Notes: generated by a model not told the origin, from the sequence alone. Positions 53,858 to 62,442 are shown, counted from the first letter of the stretch. The stretch: DNA of 64,000 nt from Micromonospora mirobrigensis (GCF_900091555.1 NZ_FMCX01000008.1:186001-250000), one strand, 5' to 3'. A program made the numbers and translations.

Positions 53858-55039
53858 GTGCTGAGAGTGGGGCTGACCGGCGGGATCGGGTCGGGCAAGA
53901 GCGCGGTGGCGGCCCGGCTGGCCGCCCTGGGCGCCGTGGTCGTCGACGCCGACCGGATCGCCCGTGAGGTGGTGGCGCCGGGCACCGAGGGGCTGGCCGA
54001 GATCGTCGCGGCCTTCTCGGAGCGGGTACTGGATCCGCACGGCGCGCTGGACCGTGCCGCGCTGGGTGCGCTGGTCTTCGCCGACGAGGCGGCCCGCCGC
54101 CGGCTGGAGGCGATCACGCACCCCCGGGTCCGCGCCCGCACCGCCGAGCTGGTCGCCGCGGCGGGACCGGACGCGGTGGTCGTCAACGACGTGCCGCTGC
54201 TGGTCGAGGTGGGACTCGCGCCGACGTACCACCTGGTGGTCGTGGTGCAGACGGCGGTGCAGACCCGGTTGGAGCGGTTGGCGCGCGACCGGGGGATGCC
54301 CCGGGCGGAGGCCGAGCGGCGGATCGCCGCGCAGGCCGACGACGAGCGGCGCCGCGCCTGGGCCGACGTGGTCCTGCACAACGACGGCGGCCTGGACGAG
54401 CTGCACGCGGTGGTGGACGCGCTCTGGCGGGACCGGCTGGTGCCCTACGAGGCGAACGTACGGGAGCGCCGGGTGGTCCGCCCGGAGCCGGTCGCGCTGG
54501 CCGGCCCGGACCCGACCTGGCCGCAGCAGTACGCCCGGCTGGCCGCCCGGATCCGGCACGCGGTCGCCCCCGCCGACCTGCGGGTGGACCACATCGGCTC
54601 GACGGCCGTGCCCGGGCTGGCCGCCAAGGACGTGATCGACGTCCAGCTCACCGTCGCGTCGCTGGACGAGGCGGACGGCCCGCTCGCCGAGCGGCTCACC
54701 GAGGCCGGCTTCCCCCGGGTGCCGGGGCAGTGGTGGGACAACCCCCGGCCTCCGGGTAGTGGCCGGTGGCCGAAGCGGCTGCACGGCAGCGCCGACCCGG
54801 CCCGGCCGGTCCACCTGCACGTGCGGGAGGCCGACTCGCCCGGCTGGCGGTACGCCCTGCTCATGCGCGACCACCTGCGCGCCGACCCGGACCAGCGTTC
54901 GGCGTACCTGCTGCTGAAGCGGGAGCTGGCCGCCGCCGCCCCGGACGGCGCGGTCTACAGCACCGCGAAGGATCCGTGGTTCGACGAGGAGCAGCTGCGC
55001 GCCGAGGAGTGGGCGGTCCGGACCGGTTGGCGCCCCTGA
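53858..55039 (+). CDS. coaE: Dephospho-CoA kinase fused to GrpB (UPF0157) domain
   Basis: 393 residues. Residues 1 to ~200 are CoaE, the last step of CoA synthesis: P-loop GLTGGIGSGKSAVAARL, VVVDADRIAREVV, and VVVNDVPLLVE. Residues ~210-393 are a GrpB/UPF0157 nucleotidyltransferase-like domain (VDHIGSTAVPGLAAKDVIDV). This fusion is usual in actinobacteria (Rv1631); the GrpB part has no settled function. GTG 53858 is chosen because the kinase strand begins at once. Confidence 0.95.
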   Translation: MLRVGLTGGIGSGKSAVAARLAALGAVVVDADRIAREVVAPGTEGLAEIVAAFSERVLDPHGALDRAALGALVFADEAARRRLEAITHPRVRARTAELVAAAGPDAVVVNDVPLLVEVGLAPTYHLVVVVQTAVQTRLERLARDRGMPRAEAERRIAAQADDERRRAWADVVLHNDGGLDELHAVVDALWRDRLVPYEANVRERRVVRPEPVALAGPDPTWPQQYARLAARIRHAVAPADLRVDHIGSTAVPGLAAKDVIDVQLTVASLDEADGPLAERLTEAGFPRVPGQWWDNPRPPGSGRWPKRLHGSADPARPVHLHVREADSPGWRYALLMRDHLRADPDQRSAYLLLKRELAAAAPDGAVYSTAKDPWFDEEQLRAEEWAVRTGWRP

Positions 55040-55130
55040 CCGTGGTCGGCCCCGTGGGCCGGTCGGCAGGGGCGCTCGCGGCGGCCGGTCAGCGCCTCCA
55101 GCGCGACCACGAGAGGTGCGCACGCCGGTG

Positions 55131-55241
55131 ATGTCCGGGTGCTGCGACCTCACGTGCCGGGGGCGGGAGCCCGACGAGGGCCCGGCCACCTGCCCGATCG
55201 GCCGCCGCGAGCGGCCTACGGACAACAGGCTAGCGCGCTGA
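55131..55241 (+). CDS. Possible 36-residue Cys-rich small protein
   Basis: A short frame in the coaE-uvrB gap reads MSGCCDLTCRGREPDEGPAT then CPIGRRERPTDNRLAR. Four cysteines (CC, C, C) in 36 residues could bind metal. A GAGAGG lies ~13 bases upstream, which is distant. No family is recognised and chance cannot be excluded. Confidence 0.3.
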   Translation: MSGCCDLTCRGREPDEGPATCPIGRRERPTDNRLAR

Positions 55242-55301
55242 CAGGGGCCTCACAATGGGAATATCGAAGCCGATCACGGACCCTCGGTGGTCGGGCGGAA
55301 G

Positions 55302-55323
55302 TGTCGGACCCCCGGCGTACCGT
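55302..55323 (+). promoter_or_regulatory. uvrB promoter, DNA-damage (PafBC/RecA-NDp) type
   Basis: TGTCGG (55302-55307), 10 bases, TACCGT (55318-55323), 7 bases, then ATG 55331. The spacing is identical to the polA promoter at 46453. Confidence 0.6.
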
Positions 55324-55330
55324 TGTGGTC

Positions 55331-57436
55331 ATGGCGCTCGACATTCCCCGGCTCGACGGCCGGTTCCAGGTCGTCTCCGAGTTCCAGCCGGCCGGCGACC
55401 AGCCCGCCGCGATCGACGAGCTGGAGCGTCGGGTCCGGCGCGGTGACCGCGACACCGTGCTGCTCGGCGCGACCGGCACGGGCAAGAGCGCGACCACCGC
55501 GTGGCTGGTGGAGCGGCTGCAACGCCCGACCCTGGTGCTCGCCCCCAACAAGACCCTCGCCGCCCAGCTGGCCAAGGAGTTCGGCGAGCTGCTCCCGCAC
55601 AACTCGGTCGAATACTTCGTCTCCTACTACGACTACTACCAGCCCGAGGCCTACATCCCGCAGACCGACACCTACATCGAGAAGGACTCCTCGATCAACG
55701 AGGAGGTCGAGCGGCTGCGGCACAAGGCGACGATGTCCCTGCTCACCCGCCGGGACACCATCGTGGTGGCGACGGTCTCGGCGATCTACGGCCTGGGCAC
55801 CCCGGAGGAATACCTCGACCGCGCGGTGCGGGTCGCCGTCGGGCAGGAGCTCGACCGCGACCAGCTGTTGCGCCGGCTGGTCGACATCCAGTACACGCGC
55901 AACGACATGGCGTTCCAGCGCGGCACCTTCCGGGTCCGCGGCGACACGCTGGAGATCATCCCGGCGTACGAGGAGCTGGCCGTCCGGATCGAGCTCTTCG
56001 GTGACGAGGTGGAGAAGCTCTACTACCTCAACCCGCTCACCGGTGACGTGGTCCGCGAGGTCGACCACCTGCTGATCTTCCCCGCCACGCACTACGCCGC
56101 CGGCCCGGAGCGGATGGAGCGGGCGATCCGCGACATCGAGGCCGAGCTGGGCGAGCGGCTGGCCGAGCTGGACCGGCAGGGCAAGCTGCTGGAGGCGCAG
56201 CGGCTGCGGATGCGCACGACCTACGACATCGAGATGATGCGGCAGGTCGGCTTCTGCTCCGGCATCGAGAACTACTCGATGCACATCGACGGCCGGCTGC
56301 CCGGCAGTCCGCCGCACTGCCTGCTCGACTACTTCCCGGACGACTTCCTCACGGTGGTCGACGAGTCGCACGTGACCATCCCGCAGATCGGCGGCATGTA
56401 CGAGGGCGACGCGTCCCGCAAGCGGATGCTGATCGACCACGGCTTCCGGTTGCCCAGCGCCGCCGACAACCGGCCGTTGCGCTTCGACGAGTTCCTGGAG
56501 CGGGTCGGCCAGATGGTCTACCTCTCCGCCACCCCCGGGCCGTGGGAGCTGGAGAAGGCGCAGGGTGAGTTCGTCGAGCAGGTGATCCGCCCGACCGGTC
56601 TGATCGACCCGGAGGTGGTGATCAAGCCCACCAAGGGTCAGATCGACGACCTGATGCACGAGATCAAGCTGCGTACCGAGCGCGACGAGCGGGTGCTGGT
56701 CACCACGCTGACCAAGAAGATGGCCGAGGACCTGTCGGACTATCTCCTGGAGAACGGCATCCGGGTGCGCTACCTACACTCCGAGGTCGACACGCTGCGC
56801 CGGGTGGAGCTGCTGCGCGAGCTGCGCAAGGGCGAGTACGACGTGCTGGTCGGCATCAACCTGCTCCGCGAGGGTCTCGACCTGCCGGAGGTCTCCCTGG
56901 TGGCGATCCTGGACGCCGACAAGGAGGGTTTCCTGCGCAGCGGTCGGTCGCTGATCCAGACCATCGGCCGGGCCGCCCGTAACGTCTCCGGCCAGGTCCA
57001 CATGTACGCCGACAAGATCACCCCGTCGATGGCGAGCGCGATCGACGAGACCAACCGGCGTCGGGACAAGCAGATCGCGCACAACGAGGCGCACGGGATC
57101 AGCCCCGAGCCGCTGCGGAAGAAGATCCACGACATCCTGGACGACATCTACCGGGAGGCCGAGGACACCGACAACCAGGTCGGTGGGGCCGCCCGGCAGC
57201 TCTCCCGCGGCAAGGCGCCGGTCAAGGAGACCCGCAGCCGGGGTCGGGGCGGCGCGGCCACGCCGTCGCGGGAGGGGATGGCCCGGGCCGACCTGGCCAA
57301 CCTGATCCAGGAGCTCAACGACCAGATGCTCGCCGCGGCCCGGGAGTTGCAGTTCGAGCTGGCCGCCCGGATCCGCGACGAGGTCTCCGACCTGAAGAAG
57401 GAACTGCGGGGGATGGACGCCGCCGGCGTGAAGTGA
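55331..57436 (+). CDS. uvrB: UvrABC excinuclease subunit B
   Basis: A 701-residue central component of nucleotide excision repair; loads onto damage with UvrA and recruits UvrC. Seen are P-loop GATGTGKSATT, the beta-hairpin YYDYYQPEAYIPQTDTYIEK, helicase motifs VVDESHVT and QTIGRAARN, YLHSEVDTLRRVELL, and the C-terminal UVR coiled coil (~660-695) that contacts UvrC. Length is normal. ATG 55331 is leaderless, with TACCGT 7 bases upstream. The AraC-type gene follows immediately. Confidence 0.98.
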   Translation: MALDIPRLDGRFQVVSEFQPAGDQPAAIDELERRVRRGDRDTVLLGATGTGKSATTAWLVERLQRPTLVLAPNKTLAAQLAKEFGELLPHNSVEYFVSYYDYYQPEAYIPQTDTYIEKDSSINEEVERLRHKATMSLLTRRDTIVVATVSAIYGLGTPEEYLDRAVRVAVGQELDRDQLLRRLVDIQYTRNDMAFQRGTFRVRGDTLEIIPAYEELAVRIELFGDEVEKLYYLNPLTGDVVREVDHLLIFPATHYAAGPERMERAIRDIEAELGERLAELDRQGKLLEAQRLRMRTTYDIEMMRQVGFCSGIENYSMHIDGRLPGSPPHCLLDYFPDDFLTVVDESHVTIPQIGGMYEGDASRKRMLIDHGFRLPSAADNRPLRFDEFLERVGQMVYLSATPGPWELEKAQGEFVEQVIRPTGLIDPEVVIKPTKGQIDDLMHEIKLRTERDERVLVTTLTKKMAEDLSDYLLENGIRVRYLHSEVDTLRRVELLRELRKGEYDVLVGINLLREGLDLPEVSLVAILDADKEGFLRSGRSLIQTIGRAARNVSGQVHMYADKITPSMASAIDETNRRRDKQIAHNEAHGISPEPLRKKIHDILDDIYREAEDTDNQVGGAARQLSRGKAPVKETRSRGRGGAATPSREGMARADLANLIQELNDQMLAAARELQFELAARIRDEVSDLKKELRGMDAAGVK

Positions 57437-57453
57437 CGGCCCGGGGGAGTGGG

Positions 57454-58314
57454 ATGACCGGCACCGAGTTCGTGGTCGGGCGCCCTGCGCCCCGGTTGCG
57501 TCCGTTCGTCGACCGTTACCTGGGCTACCGGGAGGCGGCGCCGGTGCCGCTGGTCCGTACCGAGGTGGCCGGCGCGTTCGTGGTGCTGGTGATCGGCTGG
57601 GGTGCGCCGCTGGACGTGGTCGACGGGCGGGCCGCTGACCGGGGCGCGTACGGGGTGGCCTCCTTCCTGGCCGGCCCGTTCGACGGCTACTGCACCACGT
57701 CGACGGTGGGCGTGGGCGCCGGCGTGCAGCTGCTGCTGGAGCCGTTGACGGCGCGTCGGCTGCTCGGCTTTCCCCTCGGGGAGGTGGCCAACCGGGCGGT
57801 GCCGCTGGAGCAGCTGCCCGACCGGTGGCTCGACCGGCTGCGGCAGCGGCTGGCCGAGGAACGGCGGTGGCCCGGGCGGTTCGCCCTGCTGGACGCCGCC
57901 CTGACCAGCCGGCTCGTGGAGACCGCCGGCACCGACCCGCGGCTGCGCCGGGCCTGGCAGCGGCTGGCGCACGGGGGCGCCGGGGTGGCCGTCGCCACGG
58001 TCGCCGACGAGCTGGGCTGGAGTCGCCGGCACCTGGCGGTGCGGTTCCACCGGGAGTTCGGCCTGCCGCCGAGGACCGTCGTCCGGCTGGCGCGCTTCCA
58101 TCGGGCGTACGCGGTGCTGGCCGCGGGTCCGGCCGGCGGCTCGGGCCCCACCCCGGTCGTCCCGGCGACCGGCCCGGCCGGTGGCTGGGCGGATCTGGCG
58201 GCGCGCTTCGGGTACTACGACCAGTCCCATCTGATCCGGGAGTTCCGCGAGTTCGCCGGCGCCACTCCGGGGGCGCTGTTCCGGTCCGGATCACATTCGT
58301 CCAATACCGGCTGA
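57454..58314 (+). CDS. AraC family regulator
   Basis: 286 residues. An N-terminal cupin-like effector region of the DUF6597 type is seen (RLRPFVDRYLGYREAAPVP, FLAGPFDGYCTT). The C-terminal AraC double helix-turn-helix follows (VATVADELGWSRRHLAVRFH; DLAARFGYYDQSHLIREFRE). ATG 57454 is chosen with GGGGGAG 4 bases upstream; a GTG at 57433 overlaps the uvrB stop. A VOC protein gene follows by 24 bases, a pairing that is common, and is likely its target. Confidence 0.9.
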   Translation: MTGTEFVVGRPAPRLRPFVDRYLGYREAAPVPLVRTEVAGAFVVLVIGWGAPLDVVDGRAADRGAYGVASFLAGPFDGYCTTSTVGVGAGVQLLLEPLTARRLLGFPLGEVANRAVPLEQLPDRWLDRLRQRLAEERRWPGRFALLDAALTSRLVETAGTDPRLRRAWQRLAHGGAGVAVATVADELGWSRRHLAVRFHREFGLPPRTVVRLARFHRAYAVLAAGPAGGSGPTPVVPATGPAGGWADLAARFGYYDQSHLIREFREFAGATPGALFRSGSHSSNTG

Positions 58315-58338
58315 CCTGCCGGGCGGCATCCTGGTCCC

Positions 58339-58707
58339 ATGCCAGACATCTACCCGGTCTTCCGGTACCCCGACGCCCGCGCCGCCGCCGACTGGCTCTG
58401 TGCCGCCTTCGGCCTGCGCGTCCACAAGATGTACGAGGGATCCGACGGATCCGTCACGCACGCCGTGCTGGCCCTCGACGATGCCATGATCATGATCGGT
58501 CCGGGACGGGACTCCCGGGGGCGTCCGGCGGACGACGACCACGTCGTCTACGTGGCGGTCGACGACCTCGACGCCCACCACGAGCGGGCCCGGGCCGCCG
58601 GGGCGGAGATCGTCCAAGCGCCCTTCGACACCGATTACGGGTCCCGTGACTACGCGGCCCGGGACCTGGCCGGCAACGTCTGGTCGTTCGGCACCTACCG
58701 GCCCTGA
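58339..58707 (+). CDS. VOC family (glyoxalase/bleomycin-resistance fold) protein
   Basis: 122 residues with two beta-alpha-beta-beta-beta units. Seen are RYPDARAAADWLCAAFGLRV at the N terminus, HVVYVAVDDLDAHHERARAAG, and the C-terminal RDYAARDLAGNVWSFGTY with the Asp/Asn-W pattern. No clear metal triad was assigned. Enzyme or binding role is unknown. It is probably co-transcribed with the upstream AraC gene. Confidence 0.9.
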   Translation: MPDIYPVFRYPDARAAADWLCAAFGLRVHKMYEGSDGSVTHAVLALDDAMIMIGPGRDSRGRPADDDHVVYVAVDDLDAHHERARAAGAEIVQAPFDTDYGSRDYAARDLAGNVWSFGTYRP

Positions 58708-58817
58708 GCCGGTCGTCCTGCCGGTCGCGGCCACCGGCCGCGACCGGTAGCGGTGTGCGAGCAAGGTATTGCCGTGGGTGATCGTCCTGCGTACTCTCCG
58801 TACCTGGGGAGGCCAGG

Positions 58818-59729
58818 ATGCCGTTGTCAACGAGTCCGGTGATTCGACGTGCCCGGCTCGGCGCAGAGCTGCGCCGGCTGCGCCGACGTGAGTCGCTCAC
58901 CCTGGAGCAGGTGTGCGCCCGACTCGGCTGGGCGTCCACATCGAAGCTGTCCCGCATCGAGCTGGGGCAGAGCCGGCCCGACCTGGCCGACGTGCTGGAC
59001 CTGCTGGACGTCTACGAGGTCGGCGACGAGCAGCGGGCCGCGTTGATCGTCATCGCCCGGGACGCGGCCACCAGCCGAGGCTGGTGGAAGTCGCTCGGTG
59101 AGATGGGGGAGCGGCAGCGGACGTACGCCGAGCTGGAGGCGGGGGCGGCGACCATCCTGGACTACCATCCCGCGCTCGTGCCGGGCCTGCTCCAGACCCC
59201 GGCGTACGCCCGGCTCCGGGTGACCGCGGGCCGGCTGCTGCATCCGGAGGTGGACGTGGAGGCCGACGTGCGGGCCCGGCTGGCCCGCCAGGACGTGCTC
59301 TGGGGTGCGGAACCTCCGGCGTACACAGCCCTGCTGGACGAGCGGGCCTGTGATCCGGCCGGTGCCCCGGACGAGGTGTGGCGCGAGCAGCTGCGTCACC
59401 TGGTGACCCTGGCCGGCCGGCCGAACGTGCGGCTGCGGGTGCTGCCCCGGGTCGCCGGCGCGCCCGGCGGCCTGCACCCGCTGACCCCGTTCACCTGCTA
59501 CTCGTTCCCGGACCCGGCGGACCCGCGCACCGTGATGGTGGAGGCGCTCACCACGGACCTGCGGCTGGTCGCCGAGCACGACGTGAGTCGCTACGAGCGG
59601 GTCGCCGAGCTGCTGCTGGCGGCGGCGTTGTCGGCCGAGGAGAGCGTCGCCCTGTTGGCCGGGCGGGCGGAGGGCCCGGCGGTCGGCAACGGTGGCCGCC
59701 CGGTCGGCGCTGCCGACGCCGGTCGCTGA
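58818..59729 (+). CDS. XRE regulator with DUF5753 ligand domain
   Basis: 303 residues. The N-terminal XRE helix-turn-helix is LGAELRRLRRRESLTLEQVC with STSKLSRIELGQ. DUF5753 covers ~95-280 (RTYAELEAGAATILDYHPAL, LVPGLLQTPAYAR, HPLTPFTCYSFPDP). In actinobacteria such genes usually stand next to a small DUF397 gene; none is present here on either side. Its 3' flank carries a 26-bp tandem repeat instead. ATG 58818 has GGGGAGG 7 bases upstream. Confidence 0.9.
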   Translation: MPLSTSPVIRRARLGAELRRLRRRESLTLEQVCARLGWASTSKLSRIELGQSRPDLADVLDLLDVYEVGDEQRAALIVIARDAATSRGWWKSLGEMGERQRTYAELEAGAATILDYHPALVPGLLQTPAYARLRVTAGRLLHPEVDVEADVRARLARQDVLWGAEPPAYTALLDERACDPAGAPDEVWREQLRHLVTLAGRPNVRLRVLPRVAGAPGGLHPLTPFTCYSFPDPADPRTVMVEALTTDLRLVAEHDVSRYERVAELLLAAALSAEESVALLAGRAEGPAVGNGGRPVGAADAGR

Positions 59730-59749
59730 CCGGCCGCGCGGTGCGCCCG

Positions 59750-59853
59750 GCACGGCCGGCGAGAGCCGGCGCCCCGCACGGCCGGCGAGAGCCGGCGCCC
59801 GGCACGGCCGGCGAGAGCCGGCGCCCCGCACGGCTGGCGAGAGCCGGCGCCCG
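59750..59853. repeat. Four 26-bp tandem repeats, each with a hairpin
   Basis: Units start at 59750, 59776, 59802 and 59828. The consensus is GCACGGCCGGCGAGAGCCGG followed by CGCCCC or CGCCCG alternately. Each holds the palindrome GCCGGCgagaGCCGGC (one arm mutated in unit 4). It is a VNTR-like array just after the XRE gene. Confidence 0.92.
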
Positions 59854-59961
59854 GCATCGGGCACGCGCGGGCCACCGGACCCGGCGCCCCCGTTGACCGT
59901 CGGGGACGGTGGCCCGCGCGTGACGGGACGCTAACCGACGGGTACGACAGATCCGCGCGGG

Positions 59962-60255
59962 TCAGGCCGGCACGTCCACGAAGTGTTCGACCACGGGCGG
60001 GCCGGCGAAGTGCGGGCCGATCAGTGCCCGCCACCGGCCGAACGCCTCGGTCTGCCGGAAGTTGACGTCGTGCGCCTCCACCGAGTCCCACTCGATCAGC
60101 AGCACGAACCGGGTCGGGGTCTCCACCCCGCGGGTCATCCGCACCGAGCGGCAGCCCTCGGCGGCGGAGACGATCGCGTGCGCCTCCCGGTACGCGGCGG
60201 CGAAAGCGTCCTCGTGGCCGGGGAGCACGTCGATGAGCGCGACTTCAAGCACCAT
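59962..60255 (-). CDS. Antibiotic biosynthesis monooxygenase (ABM) domain protein
   Basis: A 97-residue single dimeric alpha-beta barrel domain. Seen are VLEVALIDVLPGHEDAFAAA, RSVRMTRGVETPTRFVLLIE and W..VEAHDVNFRQTEAFGRW. ABM domains oxidise aromatic compounds without cofactors or, in other members, degrade haem; the haem-binding signature is not evident. ATG 60255 diverges from pnuC across 107 bases. Confidence 0.88.
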   Translation of the reverse strand: MVLEVALIDVLPGHEDAFAAAYREAHAIVSAAEGCRSVRMTRGVETPTRFVLLIEWDSVEAHDVNFRQTEAFGRWRALIGPHFAGPPVVEHFVDVPA

Positions 60256-60362
60256 GTCCGAAGCCTCGCACGTCCGGTCGATCCCGGTGCGTCCCGGGGG
60301 GATTGTTCCCCCGCCGCGGGTGGATCTAGGGTGGGCGCGCGGATCACGGGGGAGGGACGGTC

Positions 60363-61019
60363 GTGCTGGACTGGTTGACCACGGAGGCGTTCGCCGTCGC
60401 CGGGGTGGCGACCACCTGGGCGGAGCTGCTGGGCTTCGCCACCGGTGTGCTCAACGTGTGGCTGGTCGCCCGCCAGCACATCGCGAACTGGGCCCTCGGC
60501 ATCGCCAACGTGCTACTGCTGATGGTGCTCTTCTGGACCGCCGGCCTGTACGCCGACGCCGGCCTGCAACTGGTCTACGTGGCGCTGGGCGGCTACGGCT
60601 GGTACCACTGGATCTTCGGCGGCGAGCGGCGCGGCCGGCTGACGGTCAGCCGGACCGGGCGCGGCGGGTGGCTGGGCCTGGCGAGCGTCGGGGTGCTGCT
60701 CACCGCCGGTCTCTGGGCGCTGCTGGACCGGGCCACCGACTCCGCCGTGCCGCTGGCCGACGCGCTCACCACCGCACTGTCCCTGCTGGCCACCTACGGG
60801 CAGACCCGCAAGCTGGTGGAGAGCTGGTGGCTGTGGATCGCCGCCGACCTGATCTACATCCCGCTCTACGCGTACAAGGGGCTCTGGCTCACCGGCGGGC
60901 TCTACCTGGTCTTCCTCGGGCTCTGCGTGCTGGGCCTGCGCGCGTGGCGGGCGGATCTGCTTTCGGCCGACCGCGACCCCACCCCGGTGCCGCCCGGCCC
61001 GGCCCCGGCCGCGGCGTGA
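60363..61019 (+). CDS. pnuC: PnuC-type nicotinamide riboside transporter
   Basis: A 218-residue membrane protein with ~7 segments. PnuC hallmarks are seen: GVLNVWLVARQHIANWALGI, YVALGGYGWYHWIFGG (conserved WxxW), LLATYGQTRKLVESWWLWI and DLIYIPLYAYKGLWLT. It facilitates uptake of nicotinamide riboside, trapped by the downstream kinase. GTG 60363 has GGGAGGG 5 bases upstream. The stop overlaps the nadR start (GTGA). Confidence 0.95.
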   Translation: MLDWLTTEAFAVAGVATTWAELLGFATGVLNVWLVARQHIANWALGIANVLLLMVLFWTAGLYADAGLQLVYVALGGYGWYHWIFGGERRGRLTVSRTGRGGWLGLASVGVLLTAGLWALLDRATDSAVPLADALTTALSLLATYGQTRKLVESWWLWIAADLIYIPLYAYKGLWLTGGLYLVFLGLCVLGLRAWRADLLSADRDPTPVPPGPAPAAA

Positions 61020-62101
61020 CCGGTCGGCCCGCAGGACGCCGGCCGGAGTTCCGGCACGGCCTGGTGGTCGGCAAGTTCTATCCGCCGCACGCCGGTCACC
61101 ACGCCCTGATCGAGGCCGCCGCCGCCCGCTGCGCGGCGGTCACCGTGGTGGTGGCGCCCTCCCGGCGGGAGTCGATCCCGCTGGCGCCGCGGGTGGACTG
61201 GTTGCGCGAGGCGCACGCGCACACCCCCTGGGTCCGGGTGGTGGGCCGGTACGACGACCACCCGGTCGACTACGCCGACCCGGCGGCGTGGGACGCGCAT
61301 TGCGCGGTGTTCCGGGAGGCGGTGGGGCCGGACCCGGTGGACGCCGTCTTCTCCTCCGAGGCGTACGGGCCGGAGCTGGCCCGGCGCTTCGACGCCGTAC
61401 CCGTGGCTGTGGATCCGGACCGGCGGACCGTGCCGGTCTCGGGCACCGCGGTGCGGGCGGACCCGGTGGCGCACTGGCGCCGGCTGAGCCCGCCGGTGCG
61501 GGCCTGGTTCGTCCGCCGGGTGGTGGTGGTCGGGGCGGAGTCGACCGGCACCACCACGATGGCCCGGGCGCTGGCGGCCCACTACCGGAGCACCTGGGTG
61601 CCGGAGTACGGCCGCGAGCTGACCGCCCGCAAGCTGGCGGAGCTGCGCGCGGACCGGCCGGCGGCGACCGTCTTCGACGTGACCTGGGACCGGGCCGACT
61701 TCCGGGAGGTGGTCCGGGCCCAGCAGGCCGCCGAGGACGCCGCCGCCCGCGCAGGCGGGCCGCTGCTGTTCTGCGACACCGACGCCCGGGCCACCGCGGT
61801 CTGGGAGGAGCGGTATCTCGGCTCCTCGTCCGCGCAGGTGCGGGCGGCCGCGCGGCGGCCGGACCTCTATCTGCTGACCGACCATGCCGGGGTGCCGTTC
61901 GACGACGACGGGTTGCGCGACGGCGAGCACCTGCGGGCCTGGATGACCGGGCGGTTCCGCGAGGAGTTGGCGGCGAGCGGGGTGCCGGTGGTGGAGTTGG
62001 CCGGGCCGCACCCGCGGCGGCTGGCCCGGGCGGTCGAGGCCTGCGACGCGCTGCTGGCCGCCGGCTGGTCGCTGGCGGACCCGCTGCTCCCGCCGGCCTG
62101 A
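61016..62101 (+). CDS. nadR: NadR-type bifunctional NMN adenylyltransferase/ribosylnicotinamide kinase
   Basis: 361 residues. The N-terminal nucleotidyltransferase has GKFYPPHAGHH (HxGH at 25-28) and VSGTAVR (142-147). The C-terminal kinase (~168-355) begins VVVVGAESTGTTTMA, a P-loop in which the usual Lys is Thr (179). It then has VPEYGRE and LLFCDTDARAT. It would phosphorylate imported nicotinamide riboside and adenylylate NMN to NAD, matching PnuC. It lacks the helix-turn-helix of enteric NadR, so it is an enzyme only. Start is GTG 61016 in a GTGA overlap. Confidence 0.92.
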   Translation: MTGRPAGRRPEFRHGLVVGKFYPPHAGHHALIEAAAARCAAVTVVVAPSRRESIPLAPRVDWLREAHAHTPWVRVVGRYDDHPVDYADPAAWDAHCAVFREAVGPDPVDAVFSSEAYGPELARRFDAVPVAVDPDRRTVPVSGTAVRADPVAHWRRLSPPVRAWFVRRVVVVGAESTGTTTMARALAAHYRSTWVPEYGRELTARKLAELRADRPAATVFDVTWDRADFREVVRAQQAAEDAAARAGGPLLFCDTDARATAVWEERYLGSSSAQVRAAARRPDLYLLTDHAGVPFDDDGLRDGEHLRAWMTGRFREELAASGVPVVELAGPHPRRLARAVEACDALLAAGWSLADPLLPPA

Positions 62102-62442
62102 CGGCGCCCTCCGGCGCACGACCGGCACCTAGCCTCCTAGGATGCCCTACGCGGTGTGTGCCCGGACGTGACACTGACAGCAATCGAGGCACCTGGAGAT
62201 GCGCCGGCAACCCGCGATGGTGAACAATGGCGGCCAAGGAGGGGAGTATTCCCCCGCGACGGAGTCGTCAGCACGGTCGACCGCCAACCCCGGCACCCGA
62301 CCCGGCTCCGCCGGTCAGCGGCCCACCTCGGGCCGCTGGCGGAAGAGACCTCCGACAGTCACCAGAGTCAGCGTCGCCGCACGCCGTGCCGTCACTCGGC
62401 GTACCGTCGTGCCCGACGCCGCGTGTCTGCCGGAGGAATGGA
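62102..62442 (+). other. 341-base gene-free leader region of the TerC gene
   Basis: A -10-like TAGGAT at 62138 would start a ~295-base leader. The leader contains the manganese riboswitch (62238-62353) and a ~90-base expression platform. An in-frame open stretch from about 62227 passes through the riboswitch and is not coding. Confidence 0.6.
62238..62353 (+). promoter_or_regulatory. yybP-ykoY type manganese riboswitch
   Basis: The two conserved blocks of this class are present: GGAGGGGAGTATTCCC at the 5' side (62238) and GCGGAAGAGACCTCC at the 3' side. P1 forms between GGAGG (62238-62242) and CCTCC (62349-62353), and a GC-rich helix lies between. The class binds Mn2+ and often sits before TerC/MntP-type genes, as here. 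Confidence 0.88.

Noticed and set aside
59750..59853. Tandem repeats considered as a CRISPR array
   Set aside because: The units are directly contiguous with no unique spacers, and no cas gene is present.
62227..62442. N-terminal extension of the TerC protein through the leader
   Set aside because: The stretch coincides with the manganese riboswitch, and homologous TerC proteins start near NVSG; a good ribosome-binding site precedes TTG 62443.
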